Shown in pieces: positions 18,467 through 28,290 of a stretch of 64,000 nt of DNA. This DNA is from an uncultured Methylococcales bacterium (GTDB lineage: Bacteria > Pseudomonadota > Gammaproteobacteria > Methylococcales > Methylomonadaceae). A program made the translations under genes and the position numbers. Numbering within the stretch: the stretch's first letter is position 1; each line of letters opens with the position of its first letter. The notes under the pieces are model-generated. The model saw only the letters and a program-made list of their open reading frames with translations, had not been told where the DNA came from and made no database searches. Where the stretch lies: contig CAJVZC010000001.1 in NCBI GenBank assembly GCA_913019935.1, positions 1 to 64,000 on the forward strand, given 5' to 3'.

Positions 18467-18856
18467 ATGAAAAAATCATTTTTAAAATACTGCTTCTTTT
18501 TAATTTTTTTATTACTAAATGGATGCATCCTAACGGGTAATCGCCCACCCCAATCAAAACCCCAAGTCATGAACGATTACCCGACTCAAACACGAGTCGA
18601 ATTTGTATTGCAATGCATAGAAAAAGAAGGCGGGCTACGATACGAAACTCTGTACCCTTGCGTTTGCAGCATTGATAAAATAGCCACTCAAATGTCGCAC
18701 GATGAATATGAACAAGCCTTAACTTTTACGTTTATGCGCCGTACGCCTGGTGAAAACGGGGGTGTTTTCAGAGACCCTGCAAACGCCAAGAAACTGCGTA
18801 AAAAACTTAAAGACGCTAAAAAATTCGCTGATAACCGTTGCTTTGTTCGCCCTTAA
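18467..18856 (+). CDS. Small lipoprotein of unknown function with conserved-looking cysteine motif
   Basis: A 129-residue protein whose signal peptide ends in lipobox LLNGC (Cys20). The mature part holds FVLQCIEKEGG and LYPCVCSIDKIA, three cysteines that could form a disulfide or a metal site, then a basic C terminus. I recall similar short proteins near quinoprotein or cytochrome genes of methylotrophs, but cannot verify this. AGGA lies about 8 nt before the ATG. Second gene of a likely two-gene unit with the DUF302 lipoprotein. Confidence 0.65.
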   Translation: MKKSFLKYCFFLIFLLLNGCILTGNRPPQSKPQVMNDYPTQTRVEFVLQCIEKEGGLRYETLYPCVCSIDKIATQMSHDEYEQALTFTFMRRTPGENGGVFRDPANAKKLRKKLKDAKKFADNRCFVRP

Positions 18857-18865
18857 AAACAACCC

Positions 18866-18902
18866 CTCCAGTGTTTTTGTTAATCTAACGAAAATACTGG
18901 AG
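18866..18902. terminator. Imperfect hairpin downstream of the lipoprotein pair
   Basis: CTCCAGT (18866-18872) pairs with ACTGGAG (18896-18902), and the interior TTTT...GTTA / TAAC...AAAA also pairs around a 3-nt loop, giving a long stem with small mismatches. No T-run follows, so it may be an mRNA-stabilising or weak termination structure. Confidence 0.45.
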
Positions 18903-19024
18903 CAGCCTACAAAACTAATTTATGACACTAGCCTGCCGCTTTCTGAGCGCTACTTTTACTTTGGTACTGTTACTAACCCCCTGCACCTGAGTTGGGCCAC
19001 TAATCATTACCAAAAAATGCTTAC

Positions 19025-21193
19025 CTAAGAAATCGCATCTAATTTTGCATAGGCTAACATTAACCATTTCATCCCGACGTCAGTAAAATTAACTTGTACA
19101 CGCTCCTGCGCACCTTCGCCTTCAATTTGCAAGACAACACCTTCTCCAAACTTCACATGACTCACACGCTGCCCCAACTGAAAAGCAGTCTTATGTAAAT
19201 TAGTCGCAACCCTGGAAGTACTGACTGAAACCGGCCGACTAATTGTCGCCCCCATTCTAATTTCCTGAATTTGCTCACTCGGTATTTCTTTAATAAAACG
19301 GGAACACTTTGGATAGGTATCACGCCCATAAATACGTCTAGATTCAGCATAACTCAAATATAAAACCTGCATGGCTCGTGTGATCCCCACATAACAAAGC
19401 CTACGCTCTTCCTCTAAGCGACCCGGGTCCTCAATAGCACGCGGTGAAGGGAATAACCCCTCCTCAACACCGACAATAAAAACCAACTTAAACTCCAGCC
19501 CCTTAGCTGAATGTAACGTCATTAACTGAACGCAATCATCGTATTGATCGCCCTGCGCTTCTCCGGATTCTAAAGCCGCATGGGCCAAAAATAAATCCAA
19601 CTCGTTAAGGCCTTCGGCATTATCTTCTTCATAATCAAATTGACGCGCTGCATTCACGAGTTCTTGTAAGTTCTCAACCCGGGCCTCGCCTTTTTCGCCT
19701 TTTTCTTTTTTATGAAAATCAATCAAGCCGGTATGCTCTACGACCTGCTGTACCTTTTCATATAGCGCCAAGCCTTCTGCTCGCTCACTTAAGTTATTAA
19801 TGACATCAATAAAACTATTTAGAACTCTTTCTGTTCTGGCTGTTACGGTACCGGCGGTCGCTAATTTTCTCGCCGCCTGCCACAATGAAATCTGCTCATC
19901 ACGCGCAACACAGCGAAGGTCTTCAATGGTTTTAGGACCAATACCCCGATTAGGAATATTAATAACACGCTCAAATGCAGAGTCATTATTCGCATTAGCG
20001 ATGAGATGTAAATAAGCCAAAGCATTCTTAATTTCGGCGCGCTCAAAAAACCGTAAGCCCCCATACACTCGATAAGGGATTCCGCCCGACATTAACCGCT
20101 CTTCAAATAAGCGCGATTGGACATTCGAGCGATATAAAATAGCTGTTTCAGTCCGTAACCCACCCAATTCCACCCACTTCTTAATCCGTTCTACCACAAA
20201 ATAAGCTTCATCTTGTTCATTAAATGCGGCATACAATGAAATCGGATCCCCTTCTCCGTCATCCGTCCATAACTCTTTACCCATTCGCCCTTGGTTATGA
20301 TCAATCAAAGCATTAGCCGCATTGAGAATATTTGCAGTTGATCGATAATTTTGCTCCAAACGCACCACCAAATGGTTCGGATAATCCGTTTGAAAACTAT
20401 AAATATTCTCTATCTTTGCCCCGCGCCAACCATAAATAGATTGATCATCATCGCCTACAACAAATAAATTATTCTGGCCTTCAGTTAACAAACGTAACCA
20501 GGCATATTGAATGGTATTAGTATCTTGAAATTCATCGACATGCACATGCAAAAACCGCTGCTTATAAAACTGCAACAATGGTTCATTATCACGTAACAAC
20601 TCATGAACTCGAAGTAATAGTTCCGCAAAATCAACTAACCCAGAGCGCAAACAAGTTTGTTCATATTCACGATAAAGCATCAACATCTGTCGCTGATACA
20701 AATCACCACTCTCCGCTATATGCCGCGCTCGTCGCCCCTCTTCTTTTTGTGTATTGATATAGCCTTGTACCTGCCGTGGCGGCCAACGCGCCTCATCCAA
20801 AGCCATTGCTTTCAACAATCGTTTTATCATCCGTAATTGATCATCGGAATCAATCACCTGAAAAGTTTCTGGGAGACCCGCCTCATGCGCATGGCGCCTA
20901 AGTAAACGATGCGCTAAGCCATGAAAAGTCCCAACCCACATCCCTTGCGCTGAATAATCTAATAATTTCTCAATGCGGTTACGCATTTCAGTCGCGGCCT
21001 TATTGGTAAAGGTCACCGCCAAAACACTTTGTGGTGAAAGGTCCTGTGTTTTAATCATCCAAGCAATACGGTGCACTAAGACGCGTGTTTTACCACTCCC
21101 TGCGCCAGCTAATACCAATACAGCCTGCGATGGTGCTGTGACCGCCTGACGCTGTGCGTCATTTAATGATTCAATTATATGCGTAACATCCAT
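19025..21193 (-). CDS. uvrD: DNA helicase II UvrD
   Basis: A 722-residue superfamily 1 3'-5' helicase acting in nucleotide excision and mismatch repair. Seen: Walker A AGAGSGKT near residue 31, TFTNKAA, the Walker B DEFQDTN, QSIYGWRGA, QNYRST, TLHSAKGLEF and VGITRA. The C-terminal Tudor-like RNA-polymerase-binding segment includes VSHVKFGEGVV. Length matches E. coli UvrD (720). It is a stand-alone leftward gene. Confidence 0.97.
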   Translation of the reverse strand: MDVTHIIESLNDAQRQAVTAPSQAVLVLAGAGSGKTRVLVHRIAWMIKTQDLSPQSVLAVTFTNKAATEMRNRIEKLLDYSAQGMWVGTFHGLAHRLLRRHAHEAGLPETFQVIDSDDQLRMIKRLLKAMALDEARWPPRQVQGYINTQKEEGRRARHIAESGDLYQRQMLMLYREYEQTCLRSGLVDFAELLLRVHELLRDNEPLLQFYKQRFLHVHVDEFQDTNTIQYAWLRLLTEGQNNLFVVGDDDQSIYGWRGAKIENIYSFQTDYPNHLVVRLEQNYRSTANILNAANALIDHNQGRMGKELWTDDGEGDPISLYAAFNEQDEAYFVVERIKKWVELGGLRTETAILYRSNVQSRLFEERLMSGGIPYRVYGGLRFFERAEIKNALAYLHLIANANNDSAFERVINIPNRGIGPKTIEDLRCVARDEQISLWQAARKLATAGTVTARTERVLNSFIDVINNLSERAEGLALYEKVQQVVEHTGLIDFHKKEKGEKGEARVENLQELVNAARQFDYEEDNAEGLNELDLFLAHAALESGEAQGDQYDDCVQLMTLHSAKGLEFKLVFIVGVEEGLFPSPRAIEDPGRLEEERRLCYVGITRAMQVLYLSYAESRRIYGRDTYPKCSRFIKEIPSEQIQEIRMGATISRPVSVSTSRVATNLHKTAFQLGQRVSHVKFGEGVVLQIEGEGAQERVQVNFTDVGMKWLMLAYAKLDAIS

Positions 21194-21313
21194 TAAGCGT
21201 GTTTTTCCCTATCCAAACCTGCATGGCAGTATATTTTTATGACAATTGAGCGTATTCTAACAAAATGAAAGGTGACCCTAGACAAAACACGATAACAGCG
21301 AGGTAATATTATT

Positions 21314-21535
21314 ATGAATTTTGACTATAAGCAGTTGATAAAACCCGAAATGAATATTGGCGATAAAGAGAAAAAAATACGTCTTATTGGCGGCGCCATC
21401 GCCTTTCTTGTCGCCATCATAAGTGCGAGTGTTTTTTTATTACTGTTAGCACTGATCTTAATGGCTACCGGTTATAACGGTTGGTGCCCTGCTTATTCCG
21501 CTTTAGGCAAGAATTCCACGGATTCAGAAACATAA
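21314..21535 (+). CDS. DUF2892 small inner-membrane protein
   Basis: A 73-residue protein with a short polar N terminus, two adjacent hydrophobic segments (about residues 24-40 and 42-53), and the family's C-terminal motif GWCPAYSALGKN. Members are often fused to or near rhodanese domains (YgaP). Function is unknown. AGGTAA lies about 9 nt before the ATG. Confidence 0.85.
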   Translation: MNFDYKQLIKPEMNIGDKEKKIRLIGGAIAFLVAIISASVFLLLLALILMATGYNGWCPAYSALGKNSTDSET

Positions 21536-21618
21536 AGCAACGCCTCAAACAAAGGTCATTGGGGCATTAGTGTATAACGTTACTGTTTTACAATACTGCC
21601 CTGATTGATGACCTTCCT

Positions 21619-22074
21619 CTACTCATCGCCTTTCTTATATTCGCCCTCAATGATATTTTCATCTTTCGATTGAGTCTGTCCTTGACGCTGAAACGGGCCG
21701 CCGCCGGCCATAACCACTAATTGCCGCTCAATCAAATAAGTCACTAATTTTTTTCGAGTATACGGTATTAAACAAATAAAACCGGTGATATCGGTAAAAA
21801 AACCCGGCGTTAATAAAAAGGCTCCCCCAACAAGTAAAACAGGACCTTCCAACATCTCCATTGCTGGTACTTTTCCTTTAGCCATACCTTGTTGAAAACG
21901 CTGCCACGTTTCAAAACCTTGCTGACGCAACATCCATGCCCCCAAAACAGCGGTGAAAACGACCAACAAAACTGTTGGAAATACACCAATGAGACCACCC
22001 ATCTTTAATAAAAAATAAATTTCCAGAAAAGGGACCATTAAAAATATTAAAAACATAATTCTAAAAGGGTTCAT
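21619..22074 (-). CDS. fxsA: FxsA family cytoplasmic membrane protein
   Basis: A 151-residue membrane protein named for suppression of F-plasmid exclusion of phage T7 when overexpressed in E. coli; its normal role is unclear. It has hydrophobic segments at about 6-25, 28-45 and 78-98 and the family pattern VPFLEIYFLLKMG, followed by GAWMLRQQG and LTPGFFTDI. The C terminus is polar. It is divergent from cutA. Confidence 0.92.
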   Translation of the reverse strand: MNPFRIMFLIFLMVPFLEIYFLLKMGGLIGVFPTVLLVVFTAVLGAWMLRQQGFETWQRFQQGMAKGKVPAMEMLEGPVLLVGGAFLLTPGFFTDITGFICLIPYTRKKLVTYLIERQLVVMAGGGPFQRQGQTQSKDENIIEGEYKKGDE

Positions 22075-22178
22075 GACTCTTATCTCACCTTTATTGCGTT
22101 AAAACTAAAAAACTTCTTGAATGTGATACACACTAACACCTTATAATGACCAGTTAAATGTTTTTATATGAACGAGCC

Positions 22179-22499
22179 ATGACCTCTGATTTTATTCTTA
22201 TTTATTGCACTTGCCCGAATAAAGATACTGCAGAAAAACTAGCGACGACTATCATTGAGAACGAACTGGCCGCTTGCGCCAATATTGTACCCAACATCAC
22301 ATCTATTTACCGCTGGCAGGGTAAAGTTATTACTGACCAGGAGCAGTTATTATTACTCAAAACAGATCAAGCGCATTACCTTGAAATTGAAAACCTCATT
22401 TTAACTAACCACCCCTACGATGTACCCGAAATAATTGCCACACCACTTCAACACGGCCAAACTGATTATCTTAACTGGATCCGCTCATGTCTCTCATAA
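22179..22499 (+). CDS. cutA: Divalent-cation tolerance protein CutA
   Basis: A small trimeric protein of the CutA1 fold, linked to copper and divalent cation tolerance. About 106 residues from ATG 22179; the longer frame from 22158 adds seven residues unlike the family. Family motifs seen: TCPNKDTAEKLA, ELAACANI, YRWQGKV, and HPYDVPEIIATP. Its stop overlaps the dsbD start by 13 bp, the cutA-dsbD order common in gammaproteobacteria. Confidence 0.93.
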   Translation: MTSDFILIYCTCPNKDTAEKLATTIIENELAACANIVPNITSIYRWQGKVITDQEQLLLLKTDQAHYLEIENLILTNHPYDVPEIIATPLQHGQTDYLNWIRSCLS

Positions 22500-24271
22500 A
22501 ATTTTTTGGGTTAATTCTGCTCGCTTTTGGTAGCCAACAAACCTACGCTATCAGCAATAACGACCTACTTCCTCCTGAACAAGCATTCAAGTTTTACGCG
22601 CAAGCATTAGATCATAAAACCGTCGAAGTACAGTGGCAGATTGCTGACGGTTACTACCTCTACCGAGAGAAAATATCTCTTTCAACCCCTGATTCCGACA
22701 GCGTTAAACTGAGCCCTTTCAGCATCCCGCATGGTACGCCAAAGTCAGATGAAGCTTTTGGTGATGTCGAAATATTTCATCATGCACTCAGTTTCTCCAT
22801 CCCTGTTGAGCAGTTGAAAAACCCACCGGTTCCTTTTCAATTAACCGCCGGTTTCCAAGGTTGTGCCGAGGTAGGTGTTTGCTATCCGCCAATGACTAAA
22901 ACCCTGACGATTACTCCCAGCACCCTAAAAACAAACAGCAACCCCATAACGCTGGAACCCCCTATAAAAAACTATTCTGAACAAGATCAAATAGCGCAGG
23001 ATTTAAGTAACAAAAGTTATGGGCTAATTTTAGCCAGCTTTTTTGGCTTTGGGCTACTACTCGCTTTTACCCCGTGTATCTTTCCGATGATCCCCATTAT
23101 TTCTGGCATTATTGTCGGACAAAAAGAACCTGTCACGGCACGACGAGGTTTTTTACTGTCGCTAAGCTATGTCTTAGCGGGCGCCGTTGCTTATACCGCC
23201 TTTGGTATTTTAGCCGCCTTGTTCGGCAGTAACCTACAAGCTGAATTACAACAACCTTGGATTATCGCTTCATTTAGTGGCCTTTTCATCCTCTTATCGC
23301 TATCCATGTTTGGCTTCTACAACCTAGAATTACCACAGTCAATACAAAACCGTATTAATCGCGTTAGCAATCAGCAAAAAAATAACGGCATGATCAGCGC
23401 CGCCATTATGGGGGCGCTCTCCGCATTGGTGGTGGGTCCTTGTGTTGCCGCACCGTTGACCGGAGCGTTAATTTATATTGGCCAAACGGGCGACGTTCTC
23501 CTCGGTGGCTCAGCGCTCTTCCTGATGGGTATGGGTATGGGCGTTCCACTACTGGCCATTGGCGCTTCAGCAGGCTCTTTTTTACCCAAGTCAGGAGCCT
23601 GGCTAAACACCACTAAGTCTATATTCGGTGTTGCTATGCTGGCCGTAGCCGTCTGGATGCTGGACCGTATTCTTCCTGCCCCTATCATGATGGGCCTTTG
23701 GGCATCACTACTCATTATTCCTGCGATTTATATGCATGCCATAGACCCACTACCCCAGCCAAACAGTGGTTGGAATAAACTGTGGAAAGGGGTTGGCTTA
23801 ATGATGCTTATTTACGGCGTCATTTTAATCATCGGCATTGCCAGCGGTAATACGAATCCGTTGCAACCGTTACAACATTTTAGTCAAACGGCCCAAACAG
23901 CCGAACAGCCCGCTCAATTCGAAACGATTGGTTCACTCAATGAACTGAACCAGAAACTAGCGCAAGCAAAACAACAGCAGCAGTGGGTTATGCTGGATTT
24001 CTATGCGGACTGGTGCATCTCCTGCAAAGAAATGGAAGCTTATACTTTTTCCAATAAACGGGTACAAAAAGAACTCGCTCAGTTTATGTTGTTACAAGCG
24101 GATGTCACTGCAATGACTGCAGATGACAATGCTTTATTAAAACACTTTAATTTGATTGGCCCCCCTGCCATCTTATTTTTTGATGCCGATAAAAATGAAC
24201 AAGAACATTTACGTCTAGTCGGCTATAAAGCAGCCGATGATTTCTTAAACCACGTAAAACAAGCCCGATAA
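22487..24271 (+). CDS. dsbD: Thiol:disulfide interchange protein DsbD
   Basis: An inner-membrane protein that moves electrons from cytoplasmic thioredoxin to periplasmic DsbC, CcmG and others. The 594 residues contain a signal peptide (1-21), an N-terminal alpha domain with Cys126 and Cys132 (CAEVGVC), eight hydrophobic segments including FTPCIFPM and GPCVAAPLTGAL with the membrane cysteines, and a C-terminal thioredoxin domain with WCISC (Cys510/513). It overlaps cutA by 13 bp and abuts the thioredoxin-like gene with no gap. Confidence 0.97.
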   Translation: MSLIKFFGLILLAFGSQQTYAISNNDLLPPEQAFKFYAQALDHKTVEVQWQIADGYYLYREKISLSTPDSDSVKLSPFSIPHGTPKSDEAFGDVEIFHHALSFSIPVEQLKNPPVPFQLTAGFQGCAEVGVCYPPMTKTLTITPSTLKTNSNPITLEPPIKNYSEQDQIAQDLSNKSYGLILASFFGFGLLLAFTPCIFPMIPIISGIIVGQKEPVTARRGFLLSLSYVLAGAVAYTAFGILAALFGSNLQAELQQPWIIASFSGLFILLSLSMFGFYNLELPQSIQNRINRVSNQQKNNGMISAAIMGALSALVVGPCVAAPLTGALIYIGQTGDVLLGGSALFLMGMGMGVPLLAIGASAGSFLPKSGAWLNTTKSIFGVAMLAVAVWMLDRILPAPIMMGLWASLLIIPAIYMHAIDPLPQPNSGWNKLWKGVGLMMLIYGVILIIGIASGNTNPLQPLQHFSQTAQTAEQPAQFETIGSLNELNQKLAQAKQQQQWVMLDFYADWCISCKEMEAYTFSNKRVQKELAQFMLLQADVTAMTADDNALLKHFNLIGPPAILFFDADKNEQEHLRLVGYKAADDFLNHVKQAR

Positions 24272-24790
24272 ATGTCTCTATTCCAATCCCGCATGGCCTT
24301 AATGAGTATTGCTATTGCAGCTCTTTTACTGGGCCTTTCAAGCCAACACTTTTTTTCTTCCCCTGCGCCTGAAACAGCATCCCCGCTCGCAAAAATAGTC
24401 TTACCGGATTTATCGGATACGCCACGCTCGCTCGCTGACTGGAGTGGAAAAAAACGCGTCATTAATTTCTGGGCAACCTGGTGCCCACCGTGTCGAAAAG
24501 AGATCCCCGCATTGATAGCGCTACAAAATAATTCAACCACTGATAATGTACAGGTTATTAGTATCGCCATTGAGGACAAGCAATCTGTTCAGTCTTTTCT
24601 AAAAGATTACCCGATTAACTTTCCCGTGCTGATTGCCGGCGATGACGGCATTACACTGTCCACCAAAATGGGTAATCGCGCCAATGCCGTGCCATTTACT
24701 GTTTTTATCAATGAAGATGGGGCCATCCAAAAAACCCATGCTGGCGAGATATCCTTGCTGGAATTACAAGAATTAATTCATACAAACTAA
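24272..24790 (+). CDS. TlpA/ResA-like membrane-anchored thioredoxin
   Basis: A 172-residue periplasmic thioredoxin-fold protein with one N-terminal membrane anchor (about 8-24) and active site WCPPC (Cys71/Cys74). It probably receives electrons from DsbD, whose stop codon touches this ATG. TlpA/ResA proteins reduce apocytochrome c or copper-centre thiols; which client applies here is not shown. Its last 4 bp overlap the 3' end of the convergent prmA gene. Confidence 0.9.
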   Translation: MSLFQSRMALMSIAIAALLLGLSSQHFFSSPAPETASPLAKIVLPDLSDTPRSLADWSGKKRVINFWATWCPPCRKEIPALIALQNNSTTDNVQVISIAIEDKQSVQSFLKDYPINFPVLIAGDDGITLSTKMGNRANAVPFTVFINEDGAIQKTHAGEISLLELQELIHTN

Positions 24791-25665
24791 ATCTTTATTC
24801 CTACAATTCGACACCAATCACCCTCATAAACGGGCTCTTGTAATTGACAAAAGGGGCTATAGGCTTCCATAACATGACCCGCCTGCTCACTCAGAATCCC
24901 TGAAAGTACTAAATGCCCGCCAGAATTTAAGCATGTTAAAATTGGCTGAACCATCTCAATCAAGGGATTAGCTAAAATATTAGCAACCACAACATCAACC
25001 TGAAGTGCAGGACAATCAGCAGGCAAATAACACTCTATTTTCGAACCAATATTATTTTTTTCCGCATTATTTTTCGTTGCCGTAATCGCTTGCGTATCAA
25101 TATCTACTGCAGAAACATGACGCGCATCCAATAGCACCCCCGCAATCGCTAAAATACCCGAACCACAACCATAATCAAGAAGTGTCTTTCCACTCAAGTC
25201 AAAGCCAGCTAACCATTCCAAACATAAGGCTGTTGTAGCATGCGTGCCCGTCCCAAAAGCAAGCCCTGGATCCAAGGTCATACAAACGGTTTCAGGCGAC
25301 TCTTGTTCAGAACCACTGGGGCAAACCCACAATTTATCGCCAAATAACATCGGTTTAAAATGCGCCATCCATGTCCGCTCCCAAACTTGGTCTTGTAAGA
25401 TATCAAGACGCCAATCTTTTAAAGCAGAATCAGGGAACTGCTGACACACCAAAGGCTCTAAAACTTCTGCATAAACAGGCATCTCAAACAAGGCCACAAC
25501 ACGGGTTTGCTCCCAAATCTGTGTTTGCCCCAATTCAGGCTCAAAAATAGGCTCATCCAATGCATCTAAATAAGTCACCGAAAGCGCACCAAACTGACTA
25601 AATAGATCCGACAATGCCGAGGCATACTGCTTATCTGTTATAACAGATAACTGCTTCCAACTCAT
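24787..25665 (-). CDS. prmA: Ribosomal protein L11 methyltransferase
   Basis: An S-adenosylmethionine-dependent enzyme that trimethylates ribosomal protein L11. At 292 residues it has the N-terminal L11-binding domain beginning MSWKQLSVI, DPGLAFGTGTHATT, the SAM motif LLDYGCGSGILAI, VDIDTQAI and the NPPY-like VVANILANPL. It lies downstream of accC, as in Pseudomonas, with a 76-bp gap. Confidence 0.96.
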   Translation of the reverse strand: MSWKQLSVITDKQYASALSDLFSQFGALSVTYLDALDEPIFEPELGQTQIWEQTRVVALFEMPVYAEVLEPLVCQQFPDSALKDWRLDILQDQVWERTWMAHFKPMLFGDKLWVCPSGSEQESPETVCMTLDPGLAFGTGTHATTALCLEWLAGFDLSGKTLLDYGCGSGILAIAGVLLDARHVSAVDIDTQAITATKNNAEKNNIGSKIECYLPADCPALQVDVVVANILANPLIEMVQPILTCLNSGGHLVLSGILSEQAGHVMEAYSPFCQLQEPVYEGDWCRIVGIKI

Positions 25666-25741
25666 GAATACGCCCTAGCAATAGAGTAAATAGCGCCTAA
25701 GAAAACCATCCTAGTTGCCACCACAACGGTAATAAACGATG

Positions 25742-27082
25742 CTACAGCCCTAGCTTTTTTTCCAAATAATGAATGTTTTGAGAACCGACAGCAAAAGCAT
25801 TATCTGCCATTATCTCGCGCTGTAAAGGAATGTTGGTTTTGATTCCACCCACTATCATTTCTTCCAAAGCTGTCTGCATTCTGGCAATGGCACTGTCTCG
25901 GTCATCCCCATGCGCAATCAACTTACCAATCATAGAGTCATAATGCGGTGGAACAGTATAGCCATTATACAAATGAGTCTCACAACGAATACCCGGGCCG
26001 CCTGGAAAATGAAGCGTATCAATAGTCCCGGGGCAAGGCATAAATGTTTTAGGGTCTTCCGCATTAAGGCGACACTCAATAGCATGCCCCGTTAACCGAA
26101 CTTGATCTTGGGTAATTGACAAGGGTTCACCGGCTGCAATACGCAACTGTTCTTTAACAAGATCCACACCGGTGACCATTTCAGTAACCGGATGCTCAAC
26201 CTGAATACGGGTGTTCATTTCAATAAAGAAGAACTCGCCCTTCTCGTACAAAAACTCAAAAGTCCCCGCTCCATGATAACCAATCTCAATACAGGCCTTG
26301 GCACAACGCTCTCCCATCATTTTACGCTGCTCTTCTGTAATACCCGGCGCTGGCGCTTCCTCGACTACTTTTTGATGGCGCCGCTGCATTGAGCAATCGC
26401 GCTCACCGAGGTGGATGGCATTGCCGTGCATATCGGCCAAAATTTGGAACTCAATATGCCTCGGATCCTCAAGAAACTTCTCCATGTAGACCGTATCATT
26501 ACCAAATACCGAACCCGCTTCAGTTTTGGTCAATAAAATAGCATTTAACAACGAAGCTTCCGTATGAACCGTACGCATACCACGACCGCCACCACCGCCT
26601 GCTGCTTTAATAATAACCGGGTATCCAATTTCCCGGGCCATTTTTAAATTCGTTTCAGCGTGTGCTGTTAAAGGATCACCATTCCCGGGAACACAAGGTA
26701 TATTAGCCGCTTGCATTGAACGCTTTGCCTCAATCTTGTCACCCATCTTACGAATGGTATCGCCATCAGGCCCAATAAAGACAAAACCACTCTCTGTTAC
26801 TTTATCTGAAAACGCCGCATTCTCCGATAAAAAGCCATAGCCCGGGTGAATAGCTTCCGCATCAGTTACCTCGGCTGCACTGATCAACGCAGGAATATTC
26901 AAGTAGCTTTCACTCGAAGGCGCAGGACCAATACAAACAGATTCATCTGCCAAACGAACATGCTTTAAATTTCTGTCTGCTTCAGAATGAACAGCAACGA
27001 CCTTAACACCTAGCTCACGACAGGCCCGTAAAATTCGCAGCGCAATTTCGCCCCGATTAGCAATAACGATTTTATCAAACAT
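25742..27082 (-). CDS. accC: Acetyl-CoA carboxylase, biotin carboxylase subunit
   Basis: Carboxylates biotin on AccB using ATP and bicarbonate, in the first step of fatty-acid synthesis. At 446 residues it has [16 protein letters not shown], the ATP-grasp glycine loop [20 protein letters not shown], the catalytic [15 protein letters not shown] and a C-terminal lid. It is co-oriented with accB, 45 bp downstream. Confidence 0.98.
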   Translation of the reverse strand: MFDKIVIANRGEIALRILRACRELGVKVVAVHSEADRNLKHVRLADESVCIGPAPSSESYLNIPALISAAEVTDAEAIHPGYGFLSENAAFSDKVTESGFVFIGPDGDTIRKMGDKIEAKRSMQAANIPCVPGNGDPLTAHAETNLKMAREIGYPVIIKAAGGGGGRGMRTVHTEASLLNAILLTKTEAGSVFGNDTVYMEKFLEDPRHIEFQILADMHGNAIHLGERDCSMQRRHQKVVEEAPAPGITEEQRKMMGERCAKACIEIGYHGAGTFEFLYEKGEFFFIEMNTRIQVEHPVTEMVTGVDLVKEQLRIAAGEPLSITQDQVRLTGHAIECRLNAEDPKTFMPCPGTIDTLHFPGGPGIRCETHLYNGYTVPPHYDSMIGKLIAHGDDRDSAIARMQTALEEMIVGGIKTNIPLQREIMADNAFAVGSQNIHYLEKKLGL

Positions 27083-27127
27083 TGTTTTTATCTATTTTAA
27101 TTCGGTTGGTTAGTTAAAGCGCTTCAG

Positions 27128-27583
27128 TTAATCAATTACAAAAAGTGGCTGCCCATACTCAACGGCTTGCGCATTTTCAACCAAAATTTTGGTGACCGTG
27201 CCACTGGTTTCCGCTTCGATTTGATTTAAAATCTTCATCGCTTCGATGATACACAGCGTATCCCCTACATTAACAGTCTGACCCACCTCAACAAAAACCT
27301 TTGAGCCGGGTGATGCTGATGCATAAAAAGTACCTACCATTGGAGAGTTCACAACATGACCCACGTATTCTTCAGCTGCCGATTCTTGTTGCCCCTCACT
27401 GACTGCTGCTGCCACAGGGGCCGGTGCTATCAGAGCAGGGGCTACGGGTGGCGGCGCTGCCACAACAGCATTAGCCGAATACTTACTGATCCGAACTGAC
27501 TCTTCACCTTCAGTAATTTCGAATTCAGCAATGCCAGAGTCTTCAATGATTTCAATTAATTTTTTTATTTTTCTAATATCCAT
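27128..27583 (-). CDS. accB: Biotin carboxyl carrier protein of acetyl-CoA carboxylase
   Basis: Carries biotin between AccC and AccAD. At 151 residues it has an N-terminal helix, a proline/alanine-rich linker (about 43-60), and a biotinyl domain with the target lysine Lys117 in EAMKI. The upstream aroQ stop is only 4 bp away, giving an aroQ-accB-accC unit. Confidence 0.98.
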   Translation of the reverse strand: MDIRKIKKLIEIIEDSGIAEFEITEGEESVRISKYSANAVVAAPPPVAPALIAPAPVAAAVSEGQQESAAEEYVGHVVNSPMVGTFYASASPGSKVFVEVGQTVNVGDTLCIIEAMKILNQIEAETSGTVTKILVENAQAVEYGQPLFVID

Positions 27584-27587
27584 GATC

Positions 27588-28031
27588 TTATCTCGCGAGT
27601 AGAATTTGATGTGCGGCCGTTAAAGCCATATAGTAGCTATTTTCGCCAAACCCAGAAATAACCCCCTCGGCTATATCTGATAAATAAGAGTGTTTTCTAA
27701 AATCTTCCCGAGCATACACATTAGATAAATGAACCTCAATAAAAGGGATTCTGACACCTAACATAGCATCACGAATTGCCACACTGGTATGTGTAAAGGC
27801 CGCCGGATTAATAATTAACATATCAACACCGCCAGAACCTGCTTGATGAATTAATTCAATAATTTCGTGTTCGGAATTACTTTGATAAAAATTGAGCCCA
27901 TGCTCTAATTGCGTTGCTGATAGCTCTAAATTACTATGAATATCGGCAAGCGTAACATGGCCATAGAGCTCAGGTTCTCGAGCACCTAGAAGATTAAGGT
28001 TAGGTCCATTAATTACGGTTATCTGTGCCAT
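27588..28031 (-). CDS. aroQ: Type II 3-dehydroquinate dehydratase
   Basis: Dehydrates 3-dehydroquinate in the shikimate pathway. At 147 residues it has [16 protein letters not shown] with the catalytic arginine/tyrosine region, [11 protein letters not shown], and [15 protein letters not shown] with the catalytic histidine. It heads the aroQ-accB-accC operon. The 259 bp upstream to dusB hold the divergent promoters. Confidence 0.97.
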   Translation of the reverse strand: MAQITVINGPNLNLLGAREPELYGHVTLADIHSNLELSATQLEHGLNFYQSNSEHEIIELIHQAGSGGVDMLIINPAAFTHTSVAIRDAMLGVRIPFIEVHLSNVYAREDFRKHSYLSDIAEGVISGFGENSYYMALTAAHQILLAR

Positions 28032-28259
28032 TTAACTCCTACTCACAGCCTCTATTGTTTATTTAAGTTCAAGGCCGTCTACGCCCGACGGTTCATTTTG
28101 CCTAAATCAGCCACATTTGTCCATATTAATGTTTTTTACCCGCAAACAATCATACGTTCCTGCATTTTAATGACTTTACTCTATCTCAACCCACCCGCTG
28201 AAACCGTACATATTTTCGCCTCTTTAGCGCACAGACTACTAATACGTACTGATTAACAG

Positions 28260-28265
28260 TATAAT
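28260..28265 (+). promoter_or_regulatory. Probable -10 box of the dusB-fis promoter
   Basis: A perfect TATAAT 26 bp before the dusB ATG. No good -35 hexamer is visible 16-18 bp upstream, so this would be an activator-dependent or weak -35 promoter. Short predicted leader. Confidence 0.4.
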
Positions 28266-28290
28266 TTCCTTCCAAAATTTAGGTTTTATT

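Noticed and set aside
18750..19028. Open frame overlapping the second lipoprotein gene and the uvrD end
   Set aside because: It is out of frame with a well-supported lipoprotein, and its extension covers the hairpin; no motif supports it.
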